Source: Symsagittifera roscoffensis
Taxonomy: Eukaryota; Xenacoelomorpha; Acoela; Convolutidae
Reading direction: 5' to 3'
DNA length: 64,000 nucleotides
Assembly (NCBI RefSeq): GCF_963678635.1
Contig: NC_087070.1
Span: forward strand, 28,268,848 to 28,332,847
Part shown: positions 1 to 10,189 of the stretch, in pieces
Layout of the letters: the number at the start of each line of letters is the position of its first letter
How positions within the stretch are numbered: the first letter of the stretch is position 1
Translations under genes and position numbers: made by a program
Notes under the pieces: model-generated
Databases searched by the model: none
What the model saw: the letters and a program-made list of their open reading frames with translations, nothing else
What the model was told of the DNA's origin: nothing

Positions 1-1580
1 CTCATTCCAATTTGACAAAGTTTCAAGGACGGATTATATAACCGCTTACGCGTTATGAGCACGAGTTTGATTGCGATTGATTTATCCCAAAATCTACATC
101 AGTAATCCTTAAATCTCAATAATTTTATAATTTTAAAGACAGGATAAATGTTTTTTTTTGAATTTGAGCTAAACAAAAAAAAACGTTATTCCTTGATAAA
201 AAGTTTGGCAAAAACTGCTAATTAAAAAGTCGATATTTGTTTGAAGATAAAAAACAAGCACCCCGTGCTCAAATATTTTGTCATTTTCTTCGAAAATCTG
301 GAAAAAAAAACAAGAAAACTGCTTGGATCATGGCAAAACTTTGACTGTTCCGCATGCTTTTAAAATTCTGCGGAATAGTAAATGCTTGAACAAAAAACAA
401 AGAAAACATTTCTTTTTCCTTTTCATTCCTTTTCACGCTATATTAATTACAAAGTGATATATTTGCAAATCGCAAAATAACCAATATTTCTAATAGCATA
501 CGTCAATATAACTTTGAACAACTTCTAAGACGGATTAAATCTGCGCATACACACTATGAGAACAAAATTTTTCGCACGTTAATTATCCTAAATTGTCCAT
601 AATGGCAATTTTACCCCCAAAAATCTACACACATTGATAACAGGTGAATTTTTTGTAAAATGTGATCTCAATACGGCCATATTTTTTGCGTAATATGAAA
701 AATCAGTCAACAATTCAGATTAAAAGTCTAAATTTTTCCAGGAAAAAAAGCATATTGAGCACAAAATTTCCTTTTTTTTCTTCAAAACCGAAGAGAGACT
801 CCTTGTAGCAAGTCGAAATCCTGAGTCTTTTAATGTGTATGGTGTAGTCTTTGCTTTAGAAAGCAATTCATGAATTTTTCCAAAAAAAACAAAATGGGTT
901 TTTTGAAAATCTTATTTCGCACCTTATGTGAAGTATAAAAAGATATTTTTCACAGTAAGCAAAGTAATAAATAGACCAAATAGCATGACTCATTTTATTT
1001 AAGGGTGTCTTTGAGGCCGGAACAAATCTGCTCTTGCGCTTTTTAGCGGAAAAATTTTGCACGCTTATGTTCTCAAATTAAGTAATTTGATCTTGTTAAA
1101 ACCCTCATAACTTAAAAAAATAGTTAACAATTGCTAGTTGAAAAATCATAACTCATCTGGAGGAAAACAAACACCCCGAGCACGAATATTCCGTCACTTA
1201 CATCAAAATTGGGACAAAAATCATAAGACTGCTTGAATCAGTGCCTAATAGCGAGTGCTATGTCGGCTTTTTTAAGTTTATGGAGTAGCGTTTGTTTTGA
1301 AAGAAGAGTAATAATTATTTTTTTTTCTAAAAATGGAAAAAAAATTTTCGAGCTATTTTTGAAAATCATTCCCTCAAGCTACGAAGCTTCAAAATAATAT
1401 GTTGTGCGTATAGCAAAAAAAATTATGGATCAAATAGCGTGACTCAATCAAATTTGGAACAAATCTCCATCTATGCATTAAAAGCACGAAAGATATGGCC
1501 TGTTAATTGTCCCAAAATGACAATTTGTAAACCCCCAATTCAAAAAAATAAAAAATTATTTCGTGACTTTTTCAATCGAA
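1..1580. repeat. Degenerate dispersed-repeat DNA
   Basis: No gene is visible. The stretch holds several decayed pieces related to the double-hairpin repeat family described elsewhere in the window. The recognisable piece is the block 'gacggattaaatct ... cgcttacgcgtta ... aattgtcccaaa', near 25-90, 530-620 and 1470-1530. The short frames here are AT-rich and contain no recognisable domain. Confidence 0.5.
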
Positions 1581-1581
1581 A

Positions 1582-2482
1582 GTGGGAACAGTTAGTTTTT
1601 GGACGAACACTCTCCATTCGTAAAAAAAATTGAAGATCAAAAAATTTCGAAAATTAATGCTAAATTTGAGTTTGTATAGAAATCTGAGCAAAGGGTTGTT
1701 GCGACTGGAAAAGAGAGTGAAAAAGGAAAAGACAAGAGAAAGATGGGCTAAAGTTAAAGCGGTTTTTAGTGGAAGAACATGTTTCTATAGAGAACATGTA
1801 GAAAATAAGTGGGAACAAATAGTTTTTGGATGAACATTCTCCATTCGAAAAAAAAATTGAAGATCAAAAAATTTCAAAAATCAATGCTAATTTTGAGTTT
1901 GTATAGAAATCTGAGCAAAGGGTTGTTGCGACTGGAAAAGTGATTGAAAAAGGAAAAGACAAGAGAAAGATGGGCTAAAGTTAAAGCGGTTTTTAATGGA
2001 AGAACATGTTTCTATAGAGAACATGTAGAAAATAAGTGGGAACAAATAGTTTTTGGATGAACATTCTCCATTCGAAAAAAAAATTGAAGATCAAAAAATT
2101 TCAAAAATCAATGCTAATTTTGAGTTTGTGTAGAAATCTGAGCAAAGGGTTGTTGCGACTGGAAAAGAGAGCGAAAAAGGAAAAGACGAGAGAAAGATGG
2201 GCTAAAGTTAAAGCTGTTTTTAATGGAAGAACATGTTTCTATGGAAGAACATGTAGAAAATAAGTGGGAACAAATAGTTTTTGGATGAACATTCTCCATT
2301 CGAAAAAAAAATTGAAGATCAAAAAATTTCAAAAATCAATGCTAATTTTGAGTTTGTACGAGAAATCTGAGCAAAGGGTTGTTTTGACTGGAAAAGGGAG
2401 TGAAAAAGGAAAAAACGAGAGAAAGTTAAAGCAGTTTCTAATGGAAGAACATGTTTCTATGGAAGAACATGTAGAAAATAAC
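1582..2482. repeat. Tandem repeat, about 227 bp x 4
   Basis: Four head-to-tail copies of a roughly 227-bp unit begin near 1582, 1809, 2036 and 2264 (each at 'gtgggaaca'). Copies 2 to 4 are nearly identical; copy 1 is more divergent at its start and copy 4 is shortened near its end. Each unit contains 'gaacatgtttctat' and 'gaacatgtagaaaa' as a local near-repeat. The small frames reading through the units on both strands are by-products of repetition and match no known protein. Confidence 0.85.
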
Positions 2483-2489
2483 ACAAATG

Positions 2490-2935
2490 AGACGAAAGAA
2501 TCGGTTAATTTGCATTATGGCGCGAAGGCAAAATCGCATAAAAGCTTAGCATGAACAAAAACTCAGGACATCCAAATACAGAAAAACGAAATTATCACAA
2601 TTTGATGAATAAACTACGTAAGAGCGAAGTGAAATCAGAAATAAATGCTACCGACTGTTACAGACTTCGACAAATTGATCAGCGCTAATTTTCTTTCCAA
2701 ATTTTGAAGAAATTGAGGAATAACTAAAAAAAACTTGGCAAAAAGAGTGGCGAACACCTTAAGCCCAAAAGTCATAGCCTAAATTTCACGTATCAAAAAT
2801 TCGTTAACATGTCAAAGTTCGTCTGGAGAAAAAAAACAACCCCGAAAAATTATTCTGTCACCATTTGGACCCCGGTAAATGACTTTCCTCGAGGTTATGG
2901 CCACCCAAACAAAAATTTGCAAAAATAAAATCATT
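2490..2935. repeat. Dispersed repeat block, copy 1 (matches 6345-6810 and pieces of 7155-7560)
   Basis: The segment starting with 'tatggcgcgaaggca' and running through 'cacaatttgatgaataaactacgta' recurs at about 6345-6810. The part around 'gtctggagaaaaaaaacaac' and 'gaccccggtaa' recurs at 7155-7215 and 7475-7510. Together with the following double-hairpin element it forms one long block present twice in the window, the second copy carrying insertions. Confidence 0.7.
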
Positions 2936-3925
2936 ATTTGTTCCGATGGTTTTCAAAGACGCTGACTGAATATTTTTGCTCGGTTGGTTTTGTCTCCAGA
3001 AAAATTTTGAATTAATAACTAGCAATTTTTGACGGAGTTTTTTATATCATTGGAAAGGTTTTGATGTCTTGAGCTCAATTAAAAAAAAAAACATTTTACC
3101 TGTGATTATTTTCGTAAAATTATGGTGCTTAATTATGGGGGTATGAAGGGGGAGTAAAACCTGCACACTTTATCGACAGTGCGAGGCACCTCCTTCACAG
3201 GAGTCTCAATCAGTAGGTGGGCAAGGTTAGCGATTGTCACTTTCCACGTACGGGATGGCCTGACTGCGGCTCCACCAGCATCACCTACCGGTAGTTTCGC
3301 AGATCCATTGAGGGCTCGATAGCCATGCCATGTGACCCCGCCCGACGAGCGTGGACTGGAAAAAGAGCATAGACAACAGGTCTTTTCGAAGTCAAATCTA
3401 AAACGTGAGGCGACAACAAGCGACAGTTTGAACCAGGCGACAATTCTTAACAAGCGACCATTCGTATGATTAATTTGAGCGACAAACACTAATTTATGCT
3501 CACGGTTCCTCTCGTGCAAACTTAAGCACAACGGAGCGAGGCGGAACAAGCCTATTCTACTTGCCAATGCAGTGTCACGAAGTGCCGCTTGTTATCAATT
3601 GTCACGCCTGCCACGAAAGGAATTATCGCCTGTAGCGAATTGTCGCCGTACCCAATTTAGTACATTTAACGCGCGAGATTTAATCCGTCTTAGAAAACTC
3701 TCCAGTTTATTTGGAGGCATGCTCTTTTGTCCGATTAGGACTTTGCTAAGAGCAAATTATATCACTTTGTACTTTACATAGCGTGTAAGGGATGATTTTC
3801 AAAATCAGTTTTAAATTTTTTCCCTTTTTTGGAAGTATCTTCAATTTTTTAATGCAAACACAAACTCCATGAACCTTAAAAAGCAGTCGAATTATTCAGA
3901 GTCTTGCATACGAGCAGTCTTGTTT
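2935..3925 (-). mobile_element. Double-hairpin element with GC-rich cargo
   Basis: The outer parts match the dispersed double-hairpin family. One end has 'gttccgatgg' with a decayed hairpin; the other has 'agcagtcgaa' followed by a degraded version of the TCAGGGC hairpin and 'gagcagtcttg'. Inside, the usual AT-rich body is interrupted at about 3137-3650 by much more GC-rich sequence. At about 990 bp it is roughly twice as long as the ~510-535 bp copies at 43661, 46572 and 52882. I infer that the extra DNA is cargo. Part of it recurs in the related copy at 7566-7980. Confidence 0.5.
3133..3567 (-). pseudogene. Unrecognised GC-rich coding-like segment
   Basis: An open frame of 144 codons lies on the minus strand in a stretch clearly richer in G and C than its surroundings. 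Its C-terminal half (about residues 72-144) has a protein-like composition, including 'SSGGVTWHGYRALNGSAK' and 'LLIETPVKEVPRTVDK'. The N-terminal half looks less protein-like and overlaps a region of repeated 'gcgacaa' words. I do not recognise the family. It sits inside a repeat element, so it may be a captured exon fragment or part of another transposon. No promoter or splice structure is evident. Confidence 0.3.
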
Positions 3926-3989
3926 CTTTTTCAAAAGTTTTCTCGATGCCAATACTGAAATATTTTTCAGTCGGTCAGTCGAATAATGA

Positions 3990-4710
3990 ATGTGGTCTAT
4001 AAGCAAATCAACCATATGCTTGCCTTTAATAATGTCAAATCGAGGTGCTCACTTTCAAAGTCGTGCACATTTCAGTGCTCAACCGAAACAGAATAGTCGA
4101 GACAAGAGTTTGTGCAGAGCAAAATATCGAAATATACCTCGAGCATGGTCGAAACATACTTCGAACACGGTCGAAACACTCCTCGAGCTTGCACTAACCA
4201 TGCCACGAGCACGGTCGAGCACGGACGAAACATATCTCGAGCACGGTCGAAAAATACCAATTGTACCGCGGTAGTTCGGAGTCAACGAGAAAATTTTCAT
4301 CCAAATATATAAATATTTAAAATATTTTGGACTGAAATTGCAAACCAGTATTCCAAAACATGGAAAAAAAAATACCTCAAAAAAAGTTCATCTCTACACA
4401 GTATCTGAGTTGCAAATAACTCTAGTCATTACATTCTGATCAAAAAAGCATCATAATATGTTAACCGAAAAGCATAATTAATAACTATGAATTTGGAAGA
4501 CTCTTGTTGTGTCAATGTCAAAACATACCCGAATTTTGTCGAGCATGGTCTAAACATGTCTTGCTTGGGGCGAGCACGGTCGAGCGCAATTTTTTTCGGC
4601 TGAGCACGGTCAAAACTAATGTTGCTTGAGTCCAGCACTTTTTTTTCGGTCGAGCAAAACGTATCAAACTTTGGTTCGAGCACGTTCAAAACATACCGAA
4701 CTTTGGTCGA
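3990..4710. repeat. Degenerate minisatellite of 'gagcacggtcgaaacata' words
   Basis: Words such as 'gagcatggtcgaaacatac' and 'gagcacggtcgaaaaat' are repeated irregularly at 4135-4260 and again at 4535-4715. Related words occur at 5380-5470, 9715-9785, 10090, 12405-12430 and 13140-13300. Overlapping frames on both strands come from the repetition and I do not call them genes. Confidence 0.6.
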
Positions 4711-6270
4711 AATAGTCGAAACATAAAATGAACATCTCAAACCGGGTTGTAGCGTTTTGCCGTTTTTATTGGGGGAGATAGCTATCAATTGGTTTGCAAT
4801 AAACTTCGGATTATCTAAGACGCGTGAACCTTGATTTCATATGCAGCAACCAGGCATTTCCGTCAGTTTTGAGTCGAAAGTTTTTCTGGGGAAAAAAACG
4901 TTCATCCAGAATTTCTGATTAAAACTACAATTTAACTCTAGAATTTTAGAAACTACAACTATTTTTAAGTGGCTTTTTAGCAAGATTTGATTGTTTTTGA
5001 GTGATTTGCTAATATGCTAATAAATGGTCAAAAATTGCCCAAATTTCCAGCGTGTTTTTTTGTTTGATAAATTGCTCTAACCGTTCCAATTCTCAAAATA
5101 TCGAGCGGTTTCAAAATATCGATCATAGAATGTAATGTGATGGTAAGCTTTGCTAAGTTCGTAAGAGGGACTCGGAGTTTTCTGTTCTCCATGTTTGCCA
5201 TATACTAAATTCCCTTTTTACGTCAAATAGACATGGAAAGCTTATTTATGAAGCCGTTAAATTCTTGGTTTGAGGTGTTGAATTTAAGTTTCGACCGAAA
5301 ATGTTGTCGAAAAAGCCCTTTCGGTAAACACAATCTTGAAACATAGTAGAAAACATACTTGGGTTGAGCACACTCAATTAAATTTTACCTGCGGCCGAGT
5401 GGGTGAAAACAAAGCCAGTTTAGATCGAGTCGGTCAAAACTTAGCTATTTTTTGGTCGAGTTGGTCGAAGCAAAACAATTCAACCCGCGTTGTCTCAAAT
5501 TCTCGGCATAAAATTTTAACCCTATTGATTGTGCATTAAAATTGCTGGAATCAGTTCGAAATTCATAACAATTGTGTTTGATTAGCGCTTACATTCTTCA
5601 CTTACGTCAAGAAAGGTAGGGAGTGTTATGTCACTAAACTTGTACTTAGGGTTCCGGTCATGAGGTTGTTATTTATGTGCTGGCTATCGCGACCTGACTT
5701 CGGCACTTTCAGGACTGCTGCGACCAAAACTAAATCATTCAATTGTCTTCTTTGGCCTTCTGTTCACAAAACGAAGCTTTGCTACCAAAAAGTATTGATT
5801 TTTTCCCTTTCTCCTATTTCTGAGCAAGCTCGACTTATTTCCTTGACTAAAACACAAGGGAATCCAAAAAGTAACGTTTCAAGATTTTCTCTCTGAGATG
5901 CCTGAAAGCATTCTAGATAGTCTCATTAAGCCCTCTCAATTGCTGTTGTTATAAAAGAATTCCGTATTTCTAAGTTTGTTTGCATAATAACTTCAATTGA
6001 GGACAATCTATTTTTTTAATTTTTATACTCTATTCTTTTACGAACTTTTTAAAATTTTGTAATACTGAGTTCGGAACAACTAAACAAAACATTCACCTGT
6101 CGAATTTTTTTAAACCAGACTTTTTTTGTTTTTGAAATTTTGATCAACAAAAAGCAAGAAATTTCAAAACTTGGATAAAGTTCATATCAAAATCGAACAA
6201 AATTAGATGAAGGTTTTGGCAAGCGCATGGAAAGTTGTTGTCGTTTGAAATTTCGACAAGTAGAAAAAAA
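4700..6270. repeat. Long duplicated segment, copy A (partner 12400-14085)
   Basis: From 'gtcgaaacataaaatgaacatc' near 4720 to 'cgtttgaaatttcgacaagtagaaaaa' near 6270 this sequence matches 12400-14085 in the same orientation, offset about 7.8 kb. The right half (5560-6270) is nearly identical to its partner, while the left half is more diverged and has small indels. No protein domain was recognised in it. Confidence 0.8.
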
Positions 6271-6344
6271 TGTAAAAAGTGTCGAAATTGTCTGAAGAAA
6301 AAAAACCCACCCGAAATTGTCCGTTACTTTTGTTACGAAAGTCG

Positions 6345-6810
6345 GATCAATTATGGCGCGAAGGTAGTATCGCATAATAGCTTAAATCTGAAAAAAAAAC
6401 TCAGGATATTCAAATTGTGCTCGTTGCTTGAGGGTGAAGCAACATTACCCAGCCCAGAAAAATAACCAAAAAAATTGCATGTAGTTCTTAAACAGGGGCG
6501 CAACAGCAGTTCGCCGTGATGAGCTGTACAGCTCTTTTGTTGGTCCTTTCCCCCGTGGATAAATGGTCTTAACCTAATCTAATTCAGAAAAACAAAACAA
6601 TCACAATTTGATGAATAAACTACGTAATAGCGAAGTGAAAGCAGAAATAAATGATACGACTGTTACAGATTTCGACAAATTAATTAGCACTAAAGTTTTT
6701 TTCGTAACTTCCGAAAAAAAAATGAGGAATAACTAGAAAAAGCTTGGCGAAAGGGGTGGCGTACACCTTTAGCCCAAAAGTCATATTCTAAATTTCACGT
6801 ATCAAACGCT
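6345..6810. repeat. Dispersed repeat block, copy 2 (matches 2490-2800)
   Basis: This is a diverged copy of 2490-2800. It shares 'tatggcgcgaaggta', 'cacaatttgatgaataaactacgtaa' and 'gcccaaaagtcat'. A G/C-richer insert at 6490-6580 is absent from the partner. Confidence 0.7.
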
Positions 6811-7566
6811 ATTTAATAGCACTTAAAGAGCAGTCGCACTTTTGTTTCGGTAAATGAATCCAATAAAATTTGATAGAACAGAATTATAAAGCCGCATTAA
6901 ATCAGTTGAGGATTCACCCACCCCCTCCCCCCTTGTCCTCCCTCCTCTATTCCCCGTGGAAGGTAACTCAATTGGTACGTGAGAAATTTTTAAAACCACG
7001 GGCGAATCTAGGTTTTTCTCGAGAGGGGGATGGGCTTATTTTCGAAAACTTTCAAAACTATTGTTGACGATTTTTTATTGACCAAATTGATTTTAGGAGA
7101 GCTCCCAGAAGGATCCGATTTTGACGAAAACAATGCCCCGCAAAACAAGTCAAAATCGTCTGGAGAAAATAAAACAACACCGAACAATTACTCCATCACC
7201 CTTTGGGACCCTTTGGTTGACGAGGTCGAATCAGTCCCCCCCCCCTTTATTCGCCCCTGTTCAGAATCACCTGAAAGTACTTTGAAATGCATGGCAGCAC
7301 GAGCCGTATTCATCAACAAACCTGGTGCACCAAAGCTCACATTATCAAAACTCAACACTTACCCGCAATGTGAAAAAAATTACAAAAAATCATGGAAACG
7401 AAGCGGTTTTCTTTGTTAGTTGAAAAGGATGTTGTGTACATCATACGGGCGCTGGCATTCAAATCCAATGATACAGCACGGACCCCGGTAACTGACTTTC
7501 CTCGAGGCAATGGCCGAACAAACAAAGATTCATAAAAAAAACTTTAAAAAAATCTTTTTATTTTTG
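6810..7566. other. Repeat mosaic, no confident gene
   Basis: About 6980-7050 is an inverted piece of a dispersed family also seen at 19195-19245 and 61320-61365 (shared words around 'ctcgagaaaa' and 'gatccgcccct'). A 129-codon plus-strand frame at 7030-7419 crosses this repeat and the 2.8-kb-type repeat, and matches no family I know, so I do not call it a gene. A run of eight to nine C lies near 7240. Confidence 0.4.
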
Positions 7567-7980
7567 TTCCGACAATTTTCGAAGAAAATGACAGAATATT
7601 TGTGCACAGTAACCGGGTGGTTTTGTCTCGAGGACTATTTTATGCGCACTGTTTCTCTCGTTCCAAATGTAAGCGCAGCGGAGCGAGGCGGAGCAATTCT
7701 ATTTTACTGTCCAATGCTATGTTACGATTTTTTGCTTATTACAATGTGTCGCGCCTGTTCCGAATTGTCGCCTGTTACGAATTGTCGCCGTAACCGATTT
7801 GGGACAATTAACGAGCAGTCTTAATAGTTCTTCAAACGACGCAATTTTAAGACTTTGATTTATTCAGCATAGAATTCGTTGTCTGTCAATAATTCATTTA
7901 GCAAAAACTATTCGGGACCAAATAATGGGCAGTCGAAACATTCAGGGTTTTGCCCTGATACTAGTAGTCTTGTTTTTGTA
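7566..7980 (-). mobile_element. Double-hairpin element with shortened cargo
   Basis: One end carries 'gttccgacaattttcgaagaaaatgac'; the other carries 'cagtcgaaaca' and the hairpin TCAGGG..CCCTGA at 7942-7958, followed by 'agtagtcttg'. The body at about 7645-7795 matches 3500-3660 of the cargo-bearing copy ('gagcgaggcgga', 'gcgcctgttccgaattgtcgcctg'), so it shares the same cargo in shorter form. Confidence 0.55.
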
Positions 7981-8068
7981 AATTCTACTCTTGTTAAAAG
8001 AAGTTTTTAAGTGAAAAAATATTTTTGTTCAGTTTTAATCTTTTGGATGAAAAATCAGCTAGCTCCCC

Positions 8069-9630
8069 GGGTTAACCTCCATAGACCACAAATGCTGCTC
8101 ATATAATTCAATAAACTAAGTCTATGAAGAAATATTAGTCATACAGTTTTCAAACAGTTTTTTTTCAGTTTCCACATAATTTTTTTCACAAATGCTCAAA
8201 ACTTTTCCTCCTTCTTAAAATTCTTTTTTCAAAATAATCATTTTTGAAACTTTTTGCCAAAATTAAAATTTGATACTTTCATTCTATCATTTGTGTAATT
8301 CAGGCAAATCTAAGACAATTCAGGCCGCTTCCAAAGTATTAAAATTGCAATATGGTCACACTACTTTGAGTAAACAAGTTCATGTTGTCATTTGTGTTCG
8401 GTTACAGATCCCAAAAGCTTTTAGAAATTTCAGTCTGATGGGATGCTAAACTTGTTTTGCAAAATACTTTTGTTCCGATCATGTGAACAATGGGGGGAGG
8501 AGCTTTGTATTTGGGTGTGTTTTAGTTTTCTCTTCTTTTTCTTTTCCACGCAAAATCAGGTACATCAATTGATTATCGTAATGGGTAGAGTGATATATTA
8601 TTTTAAAGCCCTTGTCAGTGACGAGAAAACTGGTTTGAAGTTTTGATTTTTGGTCTATTTTTGAACTAATGGTGCGAGTGTGTAGGCTTACAATAGCTTA
8701 TTTAAGCTTACTTCGATTCTTAAGAACTTAGTTGTACTCAAATAAAAGTAGTTTCTGGAGTGTTTTAGCGCCATTTTGTAAGCAAAGGCTAAAAATTCCA
8801 AAAAATAATGCAAAATTTTGAAAAGAAGTTGTTTATTTTTTTAAGTTTTTTTGCACACCTTTTTTTCGTTCAGATCTTTTTATCACACCATGCGGAAAAA
8901 AATCAAAACTAAAATGAAAAACAATGTTTTTGTTTTTTCTAAGACGGTGGTCGGAACAGTCTGTGCTACTTGCACAGTAACCGGCTATTGTTGTTACAAT
9001 AACAAATTGCCTCTGGAGCGTGCAAATGAATGTTGTTGTACAAGTATATAGCATCTTTTAGTGCGGCGGAAAAAAAATAATTGAATCGTACCTTTTTACT
9101 TGATTTCGTTTCAATCGACGCACAGGGAAATGAGAAATAAAATTAGGATCATTCAAGGTGTAATCAGATGATTGCCATAAATTGATACATGAGATTAGTG
9201 ACAAGAGTAATATGAATAGTTTCATTAGGGATGAGGCTAATTGCTACACGCAATGGTCTTAAAAATGGGTGACTCCCATCCTAGTTTACACTTACTTATA
9301 CTATTATAGGGCTCTTTTCCCTAGTCTTGAGGTTTTCCCTTCAGGTTGAACAAAAATTAAAATGTCCTTTTCGTTCAACTCTTTCTCAACAATCTTTACT
9401 GATGCAATGCTCCGAATATCTTCGTCGATATGGCACAATCACCAAAAAAAGTATTTCCTTTTCTGTTCTCAAAATGTGAGCTGCGATATTTATCCACTCA
9501 GTCATGATAACCGAAAAAAAATTCGAGCTGGAAATTCGTTTGAAATCTTGAACTAACCAAAGGTCGACAAACAAATTTAACAAATGTCCGCTTCCTTTTC
9601 CCCTCCCCCTGCATGTAAAAAGGCATAAAA
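8069..9630. repeat. Dispersed repeat, inverted relative to 42240-43421
   Basis: The start, 'cccgggttaacctccata', and the following 'gaattcaataaactaagtct'-like sequence match the reverse complement of 43365-43421. The region around 9130-9350 matches the reverse complement of 42540-42790. The far part, 9495-9625, matches the reverse complement of 20070-20195. These are three copies, variably complete, of one interspersed repeat about 1.5 kb long. Confidence 0.75.
9058..9225 (-). CDS. Small secreted-type ORF within repeat (55 aa)
   Basis: A 55-codon minus-strand frame begins at the ATG at 9225. Its start, 'MKLFILLLSLISCINLWQSS', looks like a cleavable signal peptide: basic residue, hydrophobic core, then small and polar residues. 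The mature part is short and ends in 'KRYDSIIFFPPH'. The same start with the same signal peptide occurs in the inverted repeat copy at 42664, where the frame is longer. I recognise no family. It may be an exon of a secreted protein carried by the repeat, or chance conservation within a repeat. Confidence 0.3.
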   Translation of the reverse strand: MKLFILLLSLISCINLWQSSDYTLNDPNFISHFPVRRLKRNQVKRYDSIIFFPPH

Positions 9631-9634
9631 ATAT

Positions 9635-10160
9635 AATACCCGAAAAATTATCATTATAACGCTTAAATTTGGATAACTCATGCTGTTTCAAAGTCAAAAA
9701 AATACCCAAATTTGGTCAAGCATGGTAGAGTTATAATTTGTGTGTGTAGTGCATTATTTTTGGTCGAGCATGGTCGGAACATACCGATTTTTTTTTTTGT
9801 GATTTAATATTTTTGCACATGGTCTTGATTATCTCCAATTTCGAAAAAGCTAAGATTGAATTATAATCAACCTTGGTTATCTCAATTTACATCAGACTTT
9901 TTGGCAGTTAGAGTGGTTTAAAAGGACGAAACTGTAACAGCAAACAATAACCCTTGATTTTGTTTGGAGACTGATTGACAGACAACAAAATTGGGAGATG
10001 TTTTAGAAGGCAATTCAGAAAAAAGGTTTTTGTTAGAGTTATAATTTGTTGAGCTTATGTTATTTTTTTTATTGTGCAAGAAGAAAGTCAAGCATGGTAG
10101 AACACCTTGAGCTTCGGTATGTCGTTGAAATGCAGTCGGGTGATGGCGAAAAGTAGTAGA
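9635..10160. other. No gene seen
   Basis: AT-rich intergenic DNA with two scattered 'tcgagcatggtcg' words near 9715-9780 and 10090, related to the minisatellite words at 4.1-4.7 kb. No domain, RNA or splice structure was recognised. Confidence 0.4.
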
Positions 10161-10189
10161 CTTGCACGTGCCCCGACCTAATTTGGATT

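Noticed and set aside
1630-2554. Several plus-strand frames of 64-96 codons with similar Lys-rich sequence
   Set aside because: They are successive units of the 227-bp tandem repeat.
3990-4312. Overlapping frames on both strands with Arg/Thr-rich or Val/Phe-rich repeats
   Set aside because: They come from the 'gagcacggtcgaaacata' minisatellite words.
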